Assembly (NCBI GenBank): GCA_943329845.2
Contig: CALQFM020000047.1
Span: forward strand, 1 to 33,892
Length of the DNA stretch: 33,892 bases
Direction of reading: 5' to 3'
From: Candidatus Kuenenia stuttgartensis
GTDB lineage: Bacteria; Pseudomonadota; Alphaproteobacteria; SMXS01
The notes below the pieces were generated by a model. It saw only the letters and a program-made list of their open reading frames with translations, made no database searches and had not been told where the DNA came from. The position numbers and the translations under genes were made by a program. How positions within the stretch are numbered: position 1 is the stretch's first letter; each line of letters opens with the position of its first letter. Positions 23,942 through 33,300 of the stretch are shown here, one piece after another.

Positions 23942-25216
23942 TTACCCCGCCTGGTAGACGGTGCGACCGCCCACGATTGTCCGCACGATTCTACCCTGTA
24001 CCGGGCGGCCTTCGAAGGGGCTGTTCTTCGCCTTGCTGCGGAATTGTTCCGGATCGACCCGCCATGGCCTGTCCGGGTCGAACAGCGCCAGGTCGGCGGG
24101 TTCGCCCTTGGCCAGCTTGCCGCCGGGAATACCCAGGATCTGGGCGGGCCGCGAGGTCAGCGCCGTAAGCAGCCGCGCCAGCGGCACGTGGCCGCCATGG
24201 TGCAACTCCAGCATGATCGGCAGGATGGTCTCGAGGCCGATCACGCCCGATGCCGCCAGGTCGAACGGTAGCCGCTTGCTCTCCACGTCGTGCGGGTCGT
24301 GCGAACTGACGATGACATCGATGGTGCCGTCGGCCAGGCCTTCGACCACCGCGCGCCGATCTTCCTCGGTGCGCAGCGGCGGCGAGGTGCGGGCGAAGGT
24401 CCGATATTCGGCGACGGCCAGCTCGTTCAGCGCGAAATAGTGCGGCGCCGTGCCGCAGGTGACCGGCAGACCCGCCGCCTTCGCCTGGCGGATGGCATCG
24501 ACCGCGGCCGCCGTCGTCACCAGCCCCACATGATAGCGGCAGCCGGTCAGCTCGACGAGGCGCAGGTCGCGCTCGATCATGATCACTTCGGCGATGGCGG
24601 GAATGCCCGGCAGGCCGAGCCGCGTCGCCATCTCGCCCTCGTTCATCACGCCTTCGCGGGCCAGCATGGGATCCTCGGCGTGCTGGATCACCAGCGCGTC
24701 ATGGGCCCGCGCATAGGTCAGGATGCGGCGCATGACCTGCGAATCGGCGATCGCCTTGCGTCCGTCGGTGAAGGCAAGCGCGCCGGCCTGCCGCAGCAAG
24801 CCGATCTCGGTCATCTCCTCGCCGCCCAGGTCCTTGGTGGCGGCGGCGATGGGATGGATGCGCACGCCTGAATCCTGCGCCAGCCGCTCCACATAGTCGA
24901 CCAGCGACGCGCGGTCGACCACCGGGTTCATGTTCGGCATGGTGGCGATCGTGGTGACGCCGCCCGCCGCCGCGGCCCTGGCCGTGGTGCCGACGGATTC
25001 GCCCAGGAACACCTGCATGTCGATGAAGCCCGGCGTCAGGCACATGCCCTTGCAGTCAACCACCTCGCTGCCGTCGGTGATGCCGTCGGCGAACAGCGCT
25101 GCGCCCAGGTCCCAGATCTTGCCGCCCACGGTCAGCAGTGCGCCGCGCTCGTCTCGGCCGCTGGACGGATCGATCAGCCTAGCGTTCATGTAGACGACGC
25201 GGCGGTCGGCGGCCAT
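23942..25216 (-). CDS. pyrC': Dihydroorotase-like protein lacking metal ligands (PyrC'-type, probably non-catalytic)
   Basis: A 424-residue amidohydrolase-fold protein matching class I dihydroorotase throughout (AAAAGGVTTIATMPNMNPVVD, GLETILPI, SRPAQILGI), but with the zinc site stripped. The usual DxHxH reads DMQVF (66-70). The histidine of the H-x-S-H-V-S-T motif is Leu232. The catalytic Asp of T-D-H-A-P-H is Ser305. Asp151 and His179 remain. In Pseudomonas the comparable PyrC' is inactive and holds aspartate carbamoyltransferase in a dodecamer; that role is inferred here. The start codon overlaps the pyrB stop (TGATG), supporting co-translation and complex formation. An active PyrC must be encoded elsewhere. 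A longer frame to 25249 is discarded. Confidence 0.92.
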   Translation of the reverse strand: MAADRRVVYMNARLIDPSSGRDERGALLTVGGKIWDLGAALFADGITDGSEVVDCKGMCLTPGFIDMQVFLGESVGTTARAAAAGGVTTIATMPNMNPVVDRASLVDYVERLAQDSGVRIHPIAAATKDLGGEEMTEIGLLRQAGALAFTDGRKAIADSQVMRRILTYARAHDALVIQHAEDPMLAREGVMNEGEMATRLGLPGIPAIAEVIMIERDLRLVELTGCRYHVGLVTTAAAVDAIRQAKAAGLPVTCGTAPHYFALNELAVAEYRTFARTSPPLRTEEDRRAVVEGLADGTIDVIVSSHDPHDVESKRLPFDLAASGVIGLETILPIMLELHHGGHVPLARLLTALTSRPAQILGIPGGKLAKGEPADLALFDPDRPWRVDPEQFRSKAKNSPFEGRPVQGRIVRTIVGGRTVYQAG

Positions 25217-26163
25217 CAGTCGTCCTCCTCGGCGTCGAGGTCCCGGCACAGGGCGTCCAGGCAGGCCATGCGGATGGCGACGCCGGTCTCGACCTGCTCG
25301 CGGATCGCGCTGCGGTCGATGTCGTCGGCCACCTCGGTGTCGATCTCCACGCCCCGATTCATCGGGCCGGGATGCATGATCATGGCGTCCGGCTTGGCCA
25401 TGGCCAGCTTGTCGGCGTCGAGGCCGTAGAAATGGAAATATTCGCGGGTCGATGGCACGAACGCGCCCTTCATCCGCTCGGTCTGCAGCCGCAGCATCAT
25501 GACGATGTCGGCGCCGGCGAGGCCGCTGCGCATGTCGTGAAACACATCGACGCCCAGCCGGTCGACGGCGACCGGCAGCAGCGTCGGTGGCGCGACCACG
25601 CGGACGCGGGCGCCCATGGCGTTGAGCAGGTGGATGTTGGAGCGCGCCACCCTGCTGTGCAGGATGTCGCCGCAGATCGCGACGGTCAGGCCCTGGATGC
25701 GGCCCTTGCGGCGGCGGATTGTCAGCGCGTCGAGCAGCGCCTGGGTCGGATGCTCGTGGCGGCCGTCGCCGGCGTTGATCACCGCGCAGTTGACCTTCTG
25801 CGCCAGCAGCGCCGCAGCGCCCGACGATCCGTGCCGGATCACCAGCACGCTGGGGCGCATGGCGTTCAGGGTCATGGCGGTGTCGATCAGCGTCTCGCCC
25901 TTCTTGATGGACGATGTCGAGGTGACCATGTTGATGACGTCGGCACCCAGCCGCTTGCCGGCCAGCTCGAACGAGGTCGAGGTGCGGGTGGATTCCTCGA
26001 AGAACAGGTTGATCTGGGTCCGGTTCTTCAGGACCTTCTTGATCTTCTTCCCGCCCCGGTAGCGTTCCAGGTAGGAATCGCCAAGGTCCAGGAGCGCAGC
26101 GATCTCCTGCGGTTTCATCCCCTCGATTCCGAGAAGATGCCTGATGCCGTCGGTTTTTGTCAT
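25216..26163 (-). CDS. pyrB: Aspartate carbamoyltransferase catalytic subunit
   Basis: A 315-residue enzyme that condenses carbamoyl phosphate with aspartate, the committed step of pyrimidine synthesis. The carbamoyl-phosphate loop [13 protein letters not shown] (STRT at 58-61), HPTQALLD, and [11 protein letters not shown] near the end are all intact. The ATG at 26163 gives the usual length. The frame also opens at a TTG (26202), adding 13 residues, and this cannot be excluded. It is coupled to the DHOase-like gene by a one-base overlap. No pyrI regulatory gene is present, consistent with the PyrB-PyrC' arrangement. Confidence 0.96.
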   Translation of the reverse strand: MTKTDGIRHLLGIEGMKPQEIAALLDLGDSYLERYRGGKKIKKVLKNRTQINLFFEESTRTSTSFELAGKRLGADVINMVTSTSSIKKGETLIDTAMTLNAMRPSVLVIRHGSSGAAALLAQKVNCAVINAGDGRHEHPTQALLDALTIRRRKGRIQGLTVAICGDILHSRVARSNIHLLNAMGARVRVVAPPTLLPVAVDRLGVDVFHDMRSGLAGADIVMMLRLQTERMKGAFVPSTREYFHFYGLDADKLAMAKPDAMIMHPGPMNRGVEIDTEVADDIDRSAIREQVETGVAIRMACLDALCRDLDAEEDD

Positions 26164-26205
26164 TGAAGCCGGTTGTATAGGGGCAAGCTGGTCCTCCGGC
26201 AAGCG

Positions 26206-26670
26206 TCAGTTGCGGCGCAGAAAATCCAGCGCGCCCTGAAGGATATACCCGGCGGCCATCTGGTCAACGACCTTGGCTCGTTTCGCCCGCGTTACGTCCG
26301 CGTCGATCATGGCGCGCTGGACGGCGGCGGTGGACAGCCGCTCGTCCCAGAAGGCGATGGCCATATCGCGGATGCCGAGCAGGTTGCGGGCGAACTGCCG
26401 CGTCGACTGGCAGCGCGGGCCTTCGGTCCCGTCCATGTTGACCGGCAGGCCGAGTACCAGCCCGGCGACCTGTCGCCCGTCGACGATGGCGAGCAATCTG
26501 GTCGCATCGGCGGTGAATTTGGTGCGCTGGATGGTCTCGATCGGGCTCGCCACCATCAGCGCGCCGTCGCTGACGGCGAGGCCAATGGTCTTGCTGCCCA
26601 GGTCGAGGCCGAGCAGACGGCCGCCTCTTGGCAGTGCGGCTTTCAAATCGGTCAGGGAGAGTTCGGGCAT
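26206..26670 (-). CDS. ruvX: RuvX/YqgF-family RNase H-fold nuclease
   Basis: A 154-residue RNase H-fold protein of the YqgF family, proposed as a Holliday-junction resolvase and linked in E. coli to 16S rRNA 5'-end processing. The nucleotide-proximal strand is LLGLDLGSKTIGLAVSD. It is followed by GLVLGLPVNMDGTEG, WDERLST and the terminal acidic helix VVDQMAAGYIL. The ATG at 26670 has AAGGCGG upstream, while the longer frame starts at a GTG without support. It is first in the string leading through pyrB to rnr, and is divergent from gatC. Confidence 0.95.
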   Translation of the reverse strand: MPELSLTDLKAALPRGGRLLGLDLGSKTIGLAVSDGALMVASPIETIQRTKFTADATRLLAIVDGRQVAGLVLGLPVNMDGTEGPRCQSTRQFARNLLGIRDMAIAFWDERLSTAAVQRAMIDADVTRAKRAKVVDQMAAGYILQGALDFLRRN

Positions 26671-26706
26671 GGGCCGCCTTGGAGCTTCCACGACCCTTAA
26701 TTTTTC

Positions 26707-26795
26707 TTGTCATCCCGGCGAAGGCCGGGACCCAGCATCGTAGGGCCTTGGGGTGGCAGGAAAGGTCTGGGTCCCGGCCTTCGCCGGGATGACAA
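26707..26795. repeat. REP-like element: 29-base perfect inverted repeat upstream of gatC
   Basis: TTGTCATCCCGGCGAAGGCC continues to 26735 and is exactly complementary to 26767-26795, leaving a 31-base loop. This sequence type is a common dispersed intergenic repeat in alphaproteobacterial genomes. It sits between the divergent ruvX and gatC genes, so it lies in their promoter region rather than at a transcript end. A related copy follows gatB. Confidence 0.9.
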
Positions 26796-26906
26796 TCATG
26801 GAGGGATGCCACGCACCACGCAACCTTGCCGAGCCGCCCCATCCGGGCTAATTTCCGCGCCTTCGGAACAGGGGCGGCCATCGCCCCGGCACAATTTGGA
26901 ACATCC

Positions 26907-27194
26907 ATGTCGGTTGATACGAAAACGGTCGCACGCATCGCCCATCTGGCGCGCCTCAAGGTGCCGGAAGACAGGCTCGAGCCCCTGGCGGGCGAGCTGA
27001 ACCAGCTGCTGGCGTGGGTCGAGCAATTGTCCGAGGTCAACACCGACAACGTGCCGCCGCTGACCAGCGTGGTACATGCCCGCCTGCCCAGGCGTGACGA
27101 CGTCGTCACCGACGGCGACCGGCAGGCCGACGTGCTGGCCAACGCACCCGATGCCCAGAACGGCTTCTTCGCCGTGCCGAAAGTGATCGAATAA
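26907..27194 (+). CDS. gatC: Asp-tRNA(Asn)/Glu-tRNA(Gln) amidotransferase subunit C
   Basis: A 95-residue small subunit that clamps GatA and GatB together in the amidotransferase that converts Glu-tRNA(Gln) and Asp-tRNA(Asn) to the correct aminoacyl-tRNAs. Typical motifs are the start [17 protein letters not shown] and the ending [12 protein letters not shown]...[17 protein letters not shown]. The start at 26907 fits the family. An upstream in-frame extension to 26826 is non-conserved. The stop TAA overlaps the gatA ATG by one base. Confidence 0.97.
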   Translation: MSVDTKTVARIAHLARLKVPEDRLEPLAGELNQLLAWVEQLSEVNTDNVPPLTSVVHARLPRRDDVVTDGDRQADVLANAPDAQNGFFAVPKVIE

Positions 27195-28675
27195 TGAGCG
27201 AGCTTACCGACCTGACCATTGCCGGCGCGCTGTCCGGCCTCGACAAGGGCGAGTTCACCTCCCGCGAGCTGACCCAGGCCTATATCGCCGAGGTCGAGAA
27301 CGGCCGTGCGCTCAACGCCTTCACCACCGAAACGCCGGACAAGGCGCTGGAGATGGCCGACGCCGCCGACGCCGCGCGCCGCTCGGGCGATGTCGGGCCG
27401 CTGAATGGCATCCCGCTCGCCATCAAGGACCTGTTCTGCACCAAGGGCGTGCTGACCACGGCGTCGAGCCACATCCTGCATGGGTTCAAGCCGCCCTATG
27501 AATCGAGCGTCACGTCCAATCTGTGGCGCGACGGCGCGGTGATGCTGGGCAAGGTCAGCCTGGACGAATTCGCCATGGGCTCGTCCAACGAGACCAGCTT
27601 CTATGGCCCGGTCCAGAATCCATGGCGCACCACCGACGGCAAGGCCCGCGTGCCGGGCGGCTCGTCGGGCGGTTCGGCCGCCGCGGTCGCCGCCCATCTG
27701 GCCGCCGCCGCCACCGGCACCGACACCGGCGGCTCGATCCGCCAGCCGGCCAGCTTCTGCGGCCTGGCCGGCATCAAGCCGACCTATGGCCGCTGCTCGC
27801 GCTGGGGCATCATCGCCTTCGCCTCGTCGCTCGACCAGGCCGGGCCGATCACCCGCAACGTGGAAGACGCGGCGATCATGCTGCGTTCCATGGCCGGCTA
27901 CGATCCCAAGGATTCCACCTCGATCAACACGCCCGTGCCCGACTACCGCAAGGCGCTGACCGGCGATATCCGCGGCCTGAAGATCGGCATACCGCAGGAA
28001 TACCGCATGGAGGGCACGCCGCCCGACGTGCTGGCGCTGTGGGACCGCGGCATCCAGTGGATGAAGGACGCCGGCGCCCAGATTGTCGACATCTCGCTGC
28101 CCCACACCAAATACGCCCTCGCGACCTACTATATCGTCGCCCCGGCCGAGGCCAGCTCCAACCTGGCCCGCTATGACGGGGTGCGCTACGGCCTGCGCGA
28201 GCAGGGCGGCAACCTGATCGAGATGTACGAGAACACCCGCGGCGCCGGGTTCGGCGAGGAAGTGCAGCGCCGCATCCTGATCGGCACCTATGTGCTGTCG
28301 GCTGGCTATTACGACGCCTACTATTTGAAGGCGCAGAAGGTCCGCACCCTGATCGCCCAGGATTTCGAGCAGGCGTTCGGCCGGGTCGACGCGATCCTGA
28401 CGCCGACCGCGCCGTGCTCGGCGTTCTCGCCGGGCGAGAAGTCCGACGATCCCATCTCCATGTATCTCAATGACGTGTTCACCGTGCCGGCCTCGCTGGC
28501 CGGCATCCCGGGCATGTCGGTGCCCGCCGGCATCTGCAGCGCGGGCCTGCCGCTCGGCCTGCAGATCCTCGGACGGCCGTTCGAGGAGGAGACCGTGCTG
28601 AAGGTCGGCCACGTCATCGAGCAGGCCGCCGCATTCGGCGCCCGGCCCAGAATCTGGTGGAAGGAGGCCGCGTGA
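27194..28675 (+). CDS. gatA: Asp-tRNA(Asn)/Glu-tRNA(Gln) amidotransferase subunit A
   Basis: A 493-residue amidase-signature enzyme that releases ammonia from glutamine for GatB. The Ser-cisSer-Lys triad is intact: Lys78 in LAIKDLF, cis-Ser157 in [12 protein letters not shown], and nucleophile Ser181 in [12 protein letters not shown]. The length is normal. It is coupled to gatC by TAATG and to gatB by TGATG overlaps, so the three subunits are translated together. Presence of GatCAB implies the organism makes Gln-tRNA(Gln) and/or Asn-tRNA(Asn) indirectly, as is usual in alphaproteobacteria. Confidence 0.98.
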   Translation: MSELTDLTIAGALSGLDKGEFTSRELTQAYIAEVENGRALNAFTTETPDKALEMADAADAARRSGDVGPLNGIPLAIKDLFCTKGVLTTASSHILHGFKPPYESSVTSNLWRDGAVMLGKVSLDEFAMGSSNETSFYGPVQNPWRTTDGKARVPGGSSGGSAAAVAAHLAAAATGTDTGGSIRQPASFCGLAGIKPTYGRCSRWGIIAFASSLDQAGPITRNVEDAAIMLRSMAGYDPKDSTSINTPVPDYRKALTGDIRGLKIGIPQEYRMEGTPPDVLALWDRGIQWMKDAGAQIVDISLPHTKYALATYYIVAPAEASSNLARYDGVRYGLREQGGNLIEMYENTRGAGFGEEVQRRILIGTYVLSAGYYDAYYLKAQKVRTLIAQDFEQAFGRVDAILTPTAPCSAFSPGEKSDDPISMYLNDVFTVPASLAGIPGMSVPAGICSAGLPLGLQILGRPFEEETVLKVGHVIEQAAAFGARPRIWWKEAA

Positions 28676-30129
28676 TGTCCAAGCTGATTTCCGGCACCAC
28701 CGGCGAGTGGGAAGTGGTCATCGGCCTCGAGGTCCATGCCCAGGTCACCTCCAATTCCAAGCTGTTCTCCGGCGCGGCCACCGAGTTCGGCGCCGAGCCC
28801 AACACCCAGGTCAGCCTGGTCGACGCCGCCATGCCTGGCATGCTGCCGGTGATCAACGCCTATTGCGTCGAGCAGGCGGTGCGCACCGGCCTGGCGCTCG
28901 ACGCCCAGATCAACCTCTATTCGATCTTCGACCGGAAGAATTACTTCTACGCCGACCTGCCGCAGGGCTACCAGATCTCCCAGTACAAGCAGCCGGTGGT
29001 GGGCGAGGGGATCATCACCCTGGACCTGAAGGACGGCGAGACCAAGGAAGTCGGCATCGAGCGCCTGCACCTGGAGCAGGACGCCGGCAAGTCCATGCAC
29101 GACCAGCATCCGACCATGACCTATGTGGACCTGAACCGGTCCGGCGTGGCGCTGATGGAGATCGTGTCCAAGCCCGACATGCGCTCGTCGGAAGAGGCGG
29201 GCGCCTACCTGAAGAAGCTGCGCACCATCCTGCGCTACATCGGCACCTGCGACGGCAACATGGAGCAGGGCTCCATGCGCGCCGACGTCAATGTGTCGGT
29301 GCGCAAGCCGGGCGGCCCGCTGGGCACCCGCTGCGAGATCAAGAATGTCAACTCGGTCCGCTTCGTGCAGCAGGCCATCGAGTACGAGGCGCGCCGCCAG
29401 ATCGACGTCATCGAGGACGGCGGCAAGATCGTGCAGGAAACCCGCCTCTACGACGTGGCGGCAGGTGTCACCCGCTCCATGCGTTCGAAGGAAGAGGCGC
29501 ACGACTACCGCTATTTCCCCGATCCCGACCTGCTGCCGCTGGAGCTCGATCCGGCGTGGGTCGACAAGATCAAGGCCGGCCTGCCCGAGCTGCCCGACGA
29601 GAAGAAGAACCGCCTGATGCGCGACTTCGGCCTGTCGGTCTATGACGCGGGCGTGATGGTGTCCGAGCCCGAGATCGGCGTCTATTTCGAGGAAGTGGCC
29701 AAGGGCCGCGACCCCAAGCAGGCGTCCAACTGGGTCACCGGCAGCCTGTTCGCCGCGCTCAACGCCAAGGGGGTGTCGATCACCGAAAGCCCGGTGACCG
29801 CCGCCAACCTGGGCAAGCTGATCGACCTGATTGCCGACAACACCATCTCGGGCCGCATCGCCAAGGACGTGTTCGAGATCATGGTCGAGACCGGCGGCGA
29901 TCCGGCGAAGATCGTCGAGGAAAAGGGCCTGAAGCAGATCACCGACACCGGCTTCATCGAAGGCATCGTCGACAAGATCATCGCCGAGAACCCCGGCCAG
30001 GTCGCCCAGTACGACGGCGGCGCCAACCCGAAGGTCATCGGCTGGTTCGTCGGCCAGGTCATGAAACAAAGCCAGGGCAAGGCCAACCCCGCCCAGGTCA
30101 ACGAGCTGCTGAAGAAGAAGCTGGGCTGA
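28675..30129 (+). CDS. gatB: Asp-tRNA(Asn)/Glu-tRNA(Gln) amidotransferase subunit B
   Basis: A 484-residue tRNA-binding subunit that phosphorylates the misacylated amino acid and amidates it with ammonia from GatA. The catalytic cradle begins [12 protein letters not shown] and includes [31 protein letters not shown] and [11 protein letters not shown]. The C-terminal helical and YqeY-like tail ends [14 protein letters not shown]. The ATG at 28675 has AAGGAGG at 28661-28667, inside the end of gatA. A REP-like element follows the stop. Confidence 0.98.
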   Translation: MSKLISGTTGEWEVVIGLEVHAQVTSNSKLFSGAATEFGAEPNTQVSLVDAAMPGMLPVINAYCVEQAVRTGLALDAQINLYSIFDRKNYFYADLPQGYQISQYKQPVVGEGIITLDLKDGETKEVGIERLHLEQDAGKSMHDQHPTMTYVDLNRSGVALMEIVSKPDMRSSEEAGAYLKKLRTILRYIGTCDGNMEQGSMRADVNVSVRKPGGPLGTRCEIKNVNSVRFVQQAIEYEARRQIDVIEDGGKIVQETRLYDVAAGVTRSMRSKEEAHDYRYFPDPDLLPLELDPAWVDKIKAGLPELPDEKKNRLMRDFGLSVYDAGVMVSEPEIGVYFEEVAKGRDPKQASNWVTGSLFAALNAKGVSITESPVTAANLGKLIDLIADNTISGRIAKDVFEIMVETGGDPAKIVEEKGLKQITDTGFIEGIVDKIIAENPGQVAQYDGGANPKVIGWFVGQVMKQSQGKANPAQVNELLKKKLG

Positions 30130-30144
30130 TCCGCTTCTTCAGGC

Positions 30145-30243
30145 GTCATCCCGGCGAAGGCCGGGACCCAGACTAGACGATCCGGCGCGCTTCGCGCCGG
30201 TCTTCCAGTGGGGACTGGATACCGCCCTTCGGCGGTATGACGA
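30145..30243. repeat. Composite REP-like element downstream of gatB
   Basis: GTCATCCCGGCGAAGGCCGG and the following ACCCAG repeat the arm found upstream of gatC exactly. They are followed by two hairpins, CCGGCGCG-CTT-CGCGCCGG (30182-30200) and ATACCGCC-CTTC-GGCGGTAT (30219-30238), ending GACGAC. The last hairpin reads like a diverged reverse copy of the same repeat. It may also help end gatB transcription. Confidence 0.8.
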
Positions 30244-30373
30244 CTGATGTGAGGCTGCTGCACATGTTGCCAAGAACTCGATCAGTGTGGCCTCGCGAAA
30301 ATTCACGCGTGAAGGCTTGGCCCCCTCCGGCCCATGCGCTAGGCTCGCCGCCGAACCGCAGGGGAGGAATGCC

Positions 30374-30832
30374 ATGACCATCGAGGAACTGCTCGAGATC
30401 GAATCCATCAAGCAGATGCGCCATCTCTATTCGCACTACTATGACGGCAACAAGCTGGACGAGCTTGTCAGCCTGTTCACCGACGACGCCATCTGCGAGT
30501 TCGGCCCGAATTTCGGCGGCGACTGGGTCGGCAAGGACCACATCCGCGCCCGCTACCACGATTTTCTCTACGGCAGCGGCCGGCTGGAGCATTCCCAGAT
30601 GCACGCGGTCACCAACCCCTGGATCAAGCTGATCGACAAGGAAACCGCCAACGGCCGCTGGTACCAGCTCAACCTGAACTTGGCGCCCGGCGCGCCCAAT
30701 CCGCTCACCCTGTTCGGCATTTATGACGACATCTACAAGAAGGTGAACGGCGAGTGGAAGATCCACCGCACCCGCATCGACTTCCTGTGGCCCAAGCGCG
30801 AGTTCTACGGCATCCGCGACAAGATCGACTGA
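30374..30832 (+). CDS. SnoaL-like/NTF2-fold protein
   Basis: A 152-residue protein of the SnoaL-like NTF2 fold (cone-shaped alpha+beta barrel). It shows IESIKQMRHLYSHYYDGN, LFTDDAICEFGPNFGG, a His-containing strand (MHAVTNPWIKL), then FGIYDDIYKKVNGEWKIHRT. Such proteins include small isomerases, dehydratases and ligand-binding proteins. No assignment to a substrate is possible. GGGGAGGAA precedes the ATG at 30374. The gene ends seven bases from the convergent end of the beta-CASP RNase gene. Confidence 0.88.
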   Translation: MTIEELLEIESIKQMRHLYSHYYDGNKLDELVSLFTDDAICEFGPNFGGDWVGKDHIRARYHDFLYGSGRLEHSQMHAVTNPWIKLIDKETANGRWYQLNLNLAPGAPNPLTLFGIYDDIYKKVNGEWKIHRTRIDFLWPKREFYGIRDKID

Positions 30833-30839
30833 GCCGGCA

Positions 30840-32216
30840 TCAGTCCAGGTCGAAACGGTCCTTGTAGTCGGGCACCGTGCACGCCCAGCCCAGGCTCTCC
30901 TCGATGCGGTGACGCAGGGCGTCTGAGGCCGCGGGTTCGCCGTGGGTGATGAAGGTCATCCTCGGTGGGCGGCGGAACTGGCCCAGCCAGCCCAGGATCT
31001 CGTTGGCATCGGCATGGGCCGAGAACATGTCCAGGTTGCGCACCTCGGCCTTCACCGGCACGTACTGCCCGAAGATCTTCACCTCTCCGGCGCCGGCCAC
31101 CATGGCCGCGCCCCGCGTTCCCCCGGCCTGGAAGCCGGCGAACAGGATGGTGTTGCGCGGGTCCGGCGCGAAGTGGGTCAGGTGATGCAGCACCCGGCCG
31201 CCCGTCGCCATGCCGCTGGCCGACACCAGCACCATGGGCATGGCCGAATGGTCGAGTGCCCGCGAGTCCTCGGGCGTGCGCACATAGGTCGCCACGCGGA
31301 ACGCCTCCTGGCATTGCTTGTGCGTCAGCTTGTGGTCGCCCTGGTGGCGGGCGAACATCTCCGTGGCGTTGATCGCCATGGGGCTGTCGAGGAGCACCGG
31401 CAGGTCGGGAATCCGGTTCGCCTGCTTCAGCCGCGAGAGGTGATAGAGCAGCGTCTGGGTGCGTCCCACCGCGAAGGCCGGGATCACCACCGTACCGCCC
31501 CGCTGGCTGGTGCGATTGATCACCTCGGCCAGCGCGTCTTCCGGATCGGCGTCCGGATGGCGGCGGTCGCCATAGGTGGATTCGACGACCAGGTAGTCGG
31601 CCTCCTCGACCCGCGCGGGCGGCGGCATGGTGGCGGAGTCCGGACGCCCCAGGTCGCCTGTGAACTGCAGGCTGGTGCCTTTCCAGGTCAGCCGCGTCAG
31701 CGCCGATCCCAGAATATGCCCGGCCCGCTCGAAGCGCAGGGTGACGCCGTTGCCGATCTGCGTGTCCTCGCCATAGTCGATGCCGCGCAGCTGCTCCAGC
31801 GCCCGGTCGGCGTCCTTGCGGGTATAGAGCGGCTGGGCGGGATGGTGCTTCGACGTGCCGTGCCGGTTGGCGAACTCGGCGTCCTTCTCCTGCAGCATGG
31901 CGCTGTCGCGCAGCAGGATCTCGCACAGGTCGGCGGTTCCGGGCGTGCACAGCACCGGCCCGCGAAACCCGTTGCGCACCAGCAGTGGCAGATAGCCCGA
32001 ATGGTCCAGATGCGCATGGGTCAGGATCACCGCGTCGAGCGCCGACGGATCAAGCGGCAGCGGCGCCCAGTTGCGCAGGCGCAGGTTCTTGAACCCCTGG
32101 AACAGGCCGCAATCCACCAGCAGCCGCGCTTTGCCGGCGCGCACCAGGTATTTCGACCCGGTCACCGTGCCGACGGCGCCGAGGAAGGTGATCCGCATCA
32201 GTCCGGTTGAAGGCAT
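30840..32216 (-). CDS. Beta-CASP metallo-beta-lactamase-fold RNase (CPSF73/YsH1-like)
   Basis: A 458-residue metallo-hydrolase. The lactamase part has HAHLDHSG (His67, His69, Asp71, His72), a later metal-binding His in AGHILGSAL, and an Asp in FTGDLGRPD. The beta-CASP insertion includes VVIPAFAVGRTQTLL, VLLDSPMAINATEMF and VSASGMATGGRVLHHL. C-terminal motifs SAHAD and FITHGEP complete the metal site. This pattern is that of the RNA-processing mRNA 3'-end-processing-factor-like group, acting as endo- or exoribonucleases. ATG 32216 is used; an internal ATG six codons in is possible. It is divergent from the GST gene across 196 bases. Confidence 0.94.
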   Translation of the reverse strand: MPSTGLMRITFLGAVGTVTGSKYLVRAGKARLLVDCGLFQGFKNLRLRNWAPLPLDPSALDAVILTHAHLDHSGYLPLLVRNGFRGPVLCTPGTADLCEILLRDSAMLQEKDAEFANRHGTSKHHPAQPLYTRKDADRALEQLRGIDYGEDTQIGNGVTLRFERAGHILGSALTRLTWKGTSLQFTGDLGRPDSATMPPPARVEEADYLVVESTYGDRRHPDADPEDALAEVINRTSQRGGTVVIPAFAVGRTQTLLYHLSRLKQANRIPDLPVLLDSPMAINATEMFARHQGDHKLTHKQCQEAFRVATYVRTPEDSRALDHSAMPMVLVSASGMATGGRVLHHLTHFAPDPRNTILFAGFQAGGTRGAAMVAGAGEVKIFGQYVPVKAEVRNLDMFSAHADANEILGWLGQFRRPPRMTFITHGEPAASDALRHRIEESLGWACTVPDYKDRFDLD

Positions 32217-32412
32217 GGGTTCTCGCCGGGAGAAAAGGGCAGGGCGCGCAGTATGCGGTCTGCGACCTCAGCGGCCAACGCAATAGCGCGCAGCGCATCG
32301 CCGCACCCATCCCTTGCGTACCTGCACTGGTGACGGTCCGCGCTCCGGTTGCCAGTGCCGGCCGTCTCGGCCATCCTGTCGCCCGACACAGAACTTCACC
32401 GAGGAGCGATCC

Positions 32413-33177
32413 ATGATCGACGTGCATTACTGGCCCACGCCCAACGGCTGGAAGGTCACCATCATGCTGGAAGAGACCGGCCTGCCCTACACCGTCGTCC
32501 CCGTGGATATCGGCGGCGGCGACCAGTTCAAGGCCGGCTTCCTGCGCATCAGCCCCAACAACCGCATGCCGGCGATCGTCGACCACGACCCGATTGGCGG
32601 CGGCGCGCCGCTGTCGATCTTCGAGTCCGGCGCCATCCTGGAATATCTGGCCGACAAGACCGGCCAGTTCCTGCCCAAGTCCGGCGCGGGCCGCTACAAG
32701 GTGCTGCAATGGGTGCACTGGCAGATGGCCAACCTTGGCCCGATGATGGGCAATGCCAACCACTTCAAGAACTACGCCAAGAACCTGACCGACAAGCCCG
32801 AACAGCTCGAATACGGCACCAAGCGGTTCGTCGGCGAGGTCGACCGGCTGTCCGGCGTGATGGACGCCCAGCTTTCGGTGAACGAATACCTGGCGGGTCC
32901 CGACTACAGCATCGCCGACATGATCACCTGGCCGTGGGCGTTCCTGCTGCCGCGGATCATCAACGAGGGCGTGCTGGAGCCGTTCCCCAATCTGAAGCGC
33001 TGGATCGACCAGGTCGGCGCGCGTCCGGCCGTCGACAAGGGCCGCAAGGTCGGCCGCGAGTTCGGCGACCGCAAGCTGACCGAGGAAGAGGAAAAGGAGC
33101 GCCGGGCGCTGCTGTTCAACCAGACCAACGACAAGGTCCGCGCCGCGCGCGAGGCCGCGGCGAAGGCGATTTCCTGA
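32413..33177 (+). CDS. Glutathione S-transferase family protein (YfcG/Ure2-like)
   Basis: A 254-residue protein with an N-terminal thioredoxin-fold GST domain (IDVHYWPTPNGWKVTIMLEETGLPY, then SPNNRMPAIVDHD and the glutathione gamma-Glu-binding FESGAILEYLA). A C-terminal helical domain follows, with IADMITWPWAF. The NxxK-type active site (Asn11) and sequence pattern match the YfcG/Ure2p-like group, which has disulfide-bond reductase activity with glutathione. The tail is Lys/Glu/Ala-rich and helical. GGAGCG precedes the ATG. A strong terminator follows. Confidence 0.95.
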   Translation: MIDVHYWPTPNGWKVTIMLEETGLPYTVVPVDIGGGDQFKAGFLRISPNNRMPAIVDHDPIGGGAPLSIFESGAILEYLADKTGQFLPKSGAGRYKVLQWVHWQMANLGPMMGNANHFKNYAKNLTDKPEQLEYGTKRFVGEVDRLSGVMDAQLSVNEYLAGPDYSIADMITWPWAFLLPRIINEGVLEPFPNLKRWIDQVGARPAVDKGRKVGREFGDRKLTEEEEKERRALLFNQTNDKVRAAREAAAKAIS

Positions 33178-33200
33178 CCATTCCGGATATTTCGCATGTG

Positions 33201-33232
33201 AAACGGCGGCTTGTGGCCGCCGTTTCTTTCTT
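33201..33232 (+). terminator. Intrinsic terminator after the GST gene
   Basis: AAACGGCGGC, loop TTGTG, GCCGCCGTTT and CTTTCTT form a perfect 10-base stem with a pyrimidine-rich tail, 23 bases after the GST stop. Confidence 0.88.
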
Positions 33233-33300
33233 GGTATCGTGCGTGGGTAGCTAGCGGCCCGGCAATGCGGGTCTGACCGATGGGATTTTGGGGGAAAGTC

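Noticed and set aside
22268-24271. 667-codon plus-strand frame opposite dprA/plsY/pyrC'
   Set aside because: It spans three well-supported minus-strand genes and has shadow-like Gln/Arg/His-rich composition.
26264-28612. 782-codon minus-strand frame through the gatC/gatA region and the REP element
   Set aside because: It reads through an intergenic repeat and antisense to two certain genes; no domain is visible.
28321-30069. 582-codon minus-strand frame opposite gatB
   Set aside because: Antisense shadow of gatB with an Asp/Leu/Val-rich pattern typical of such frames.
26707-30243. CRISPR array
   Set aside because: The repeated units are inverted REP-like arms at two sites, without regular spacing or spacers.
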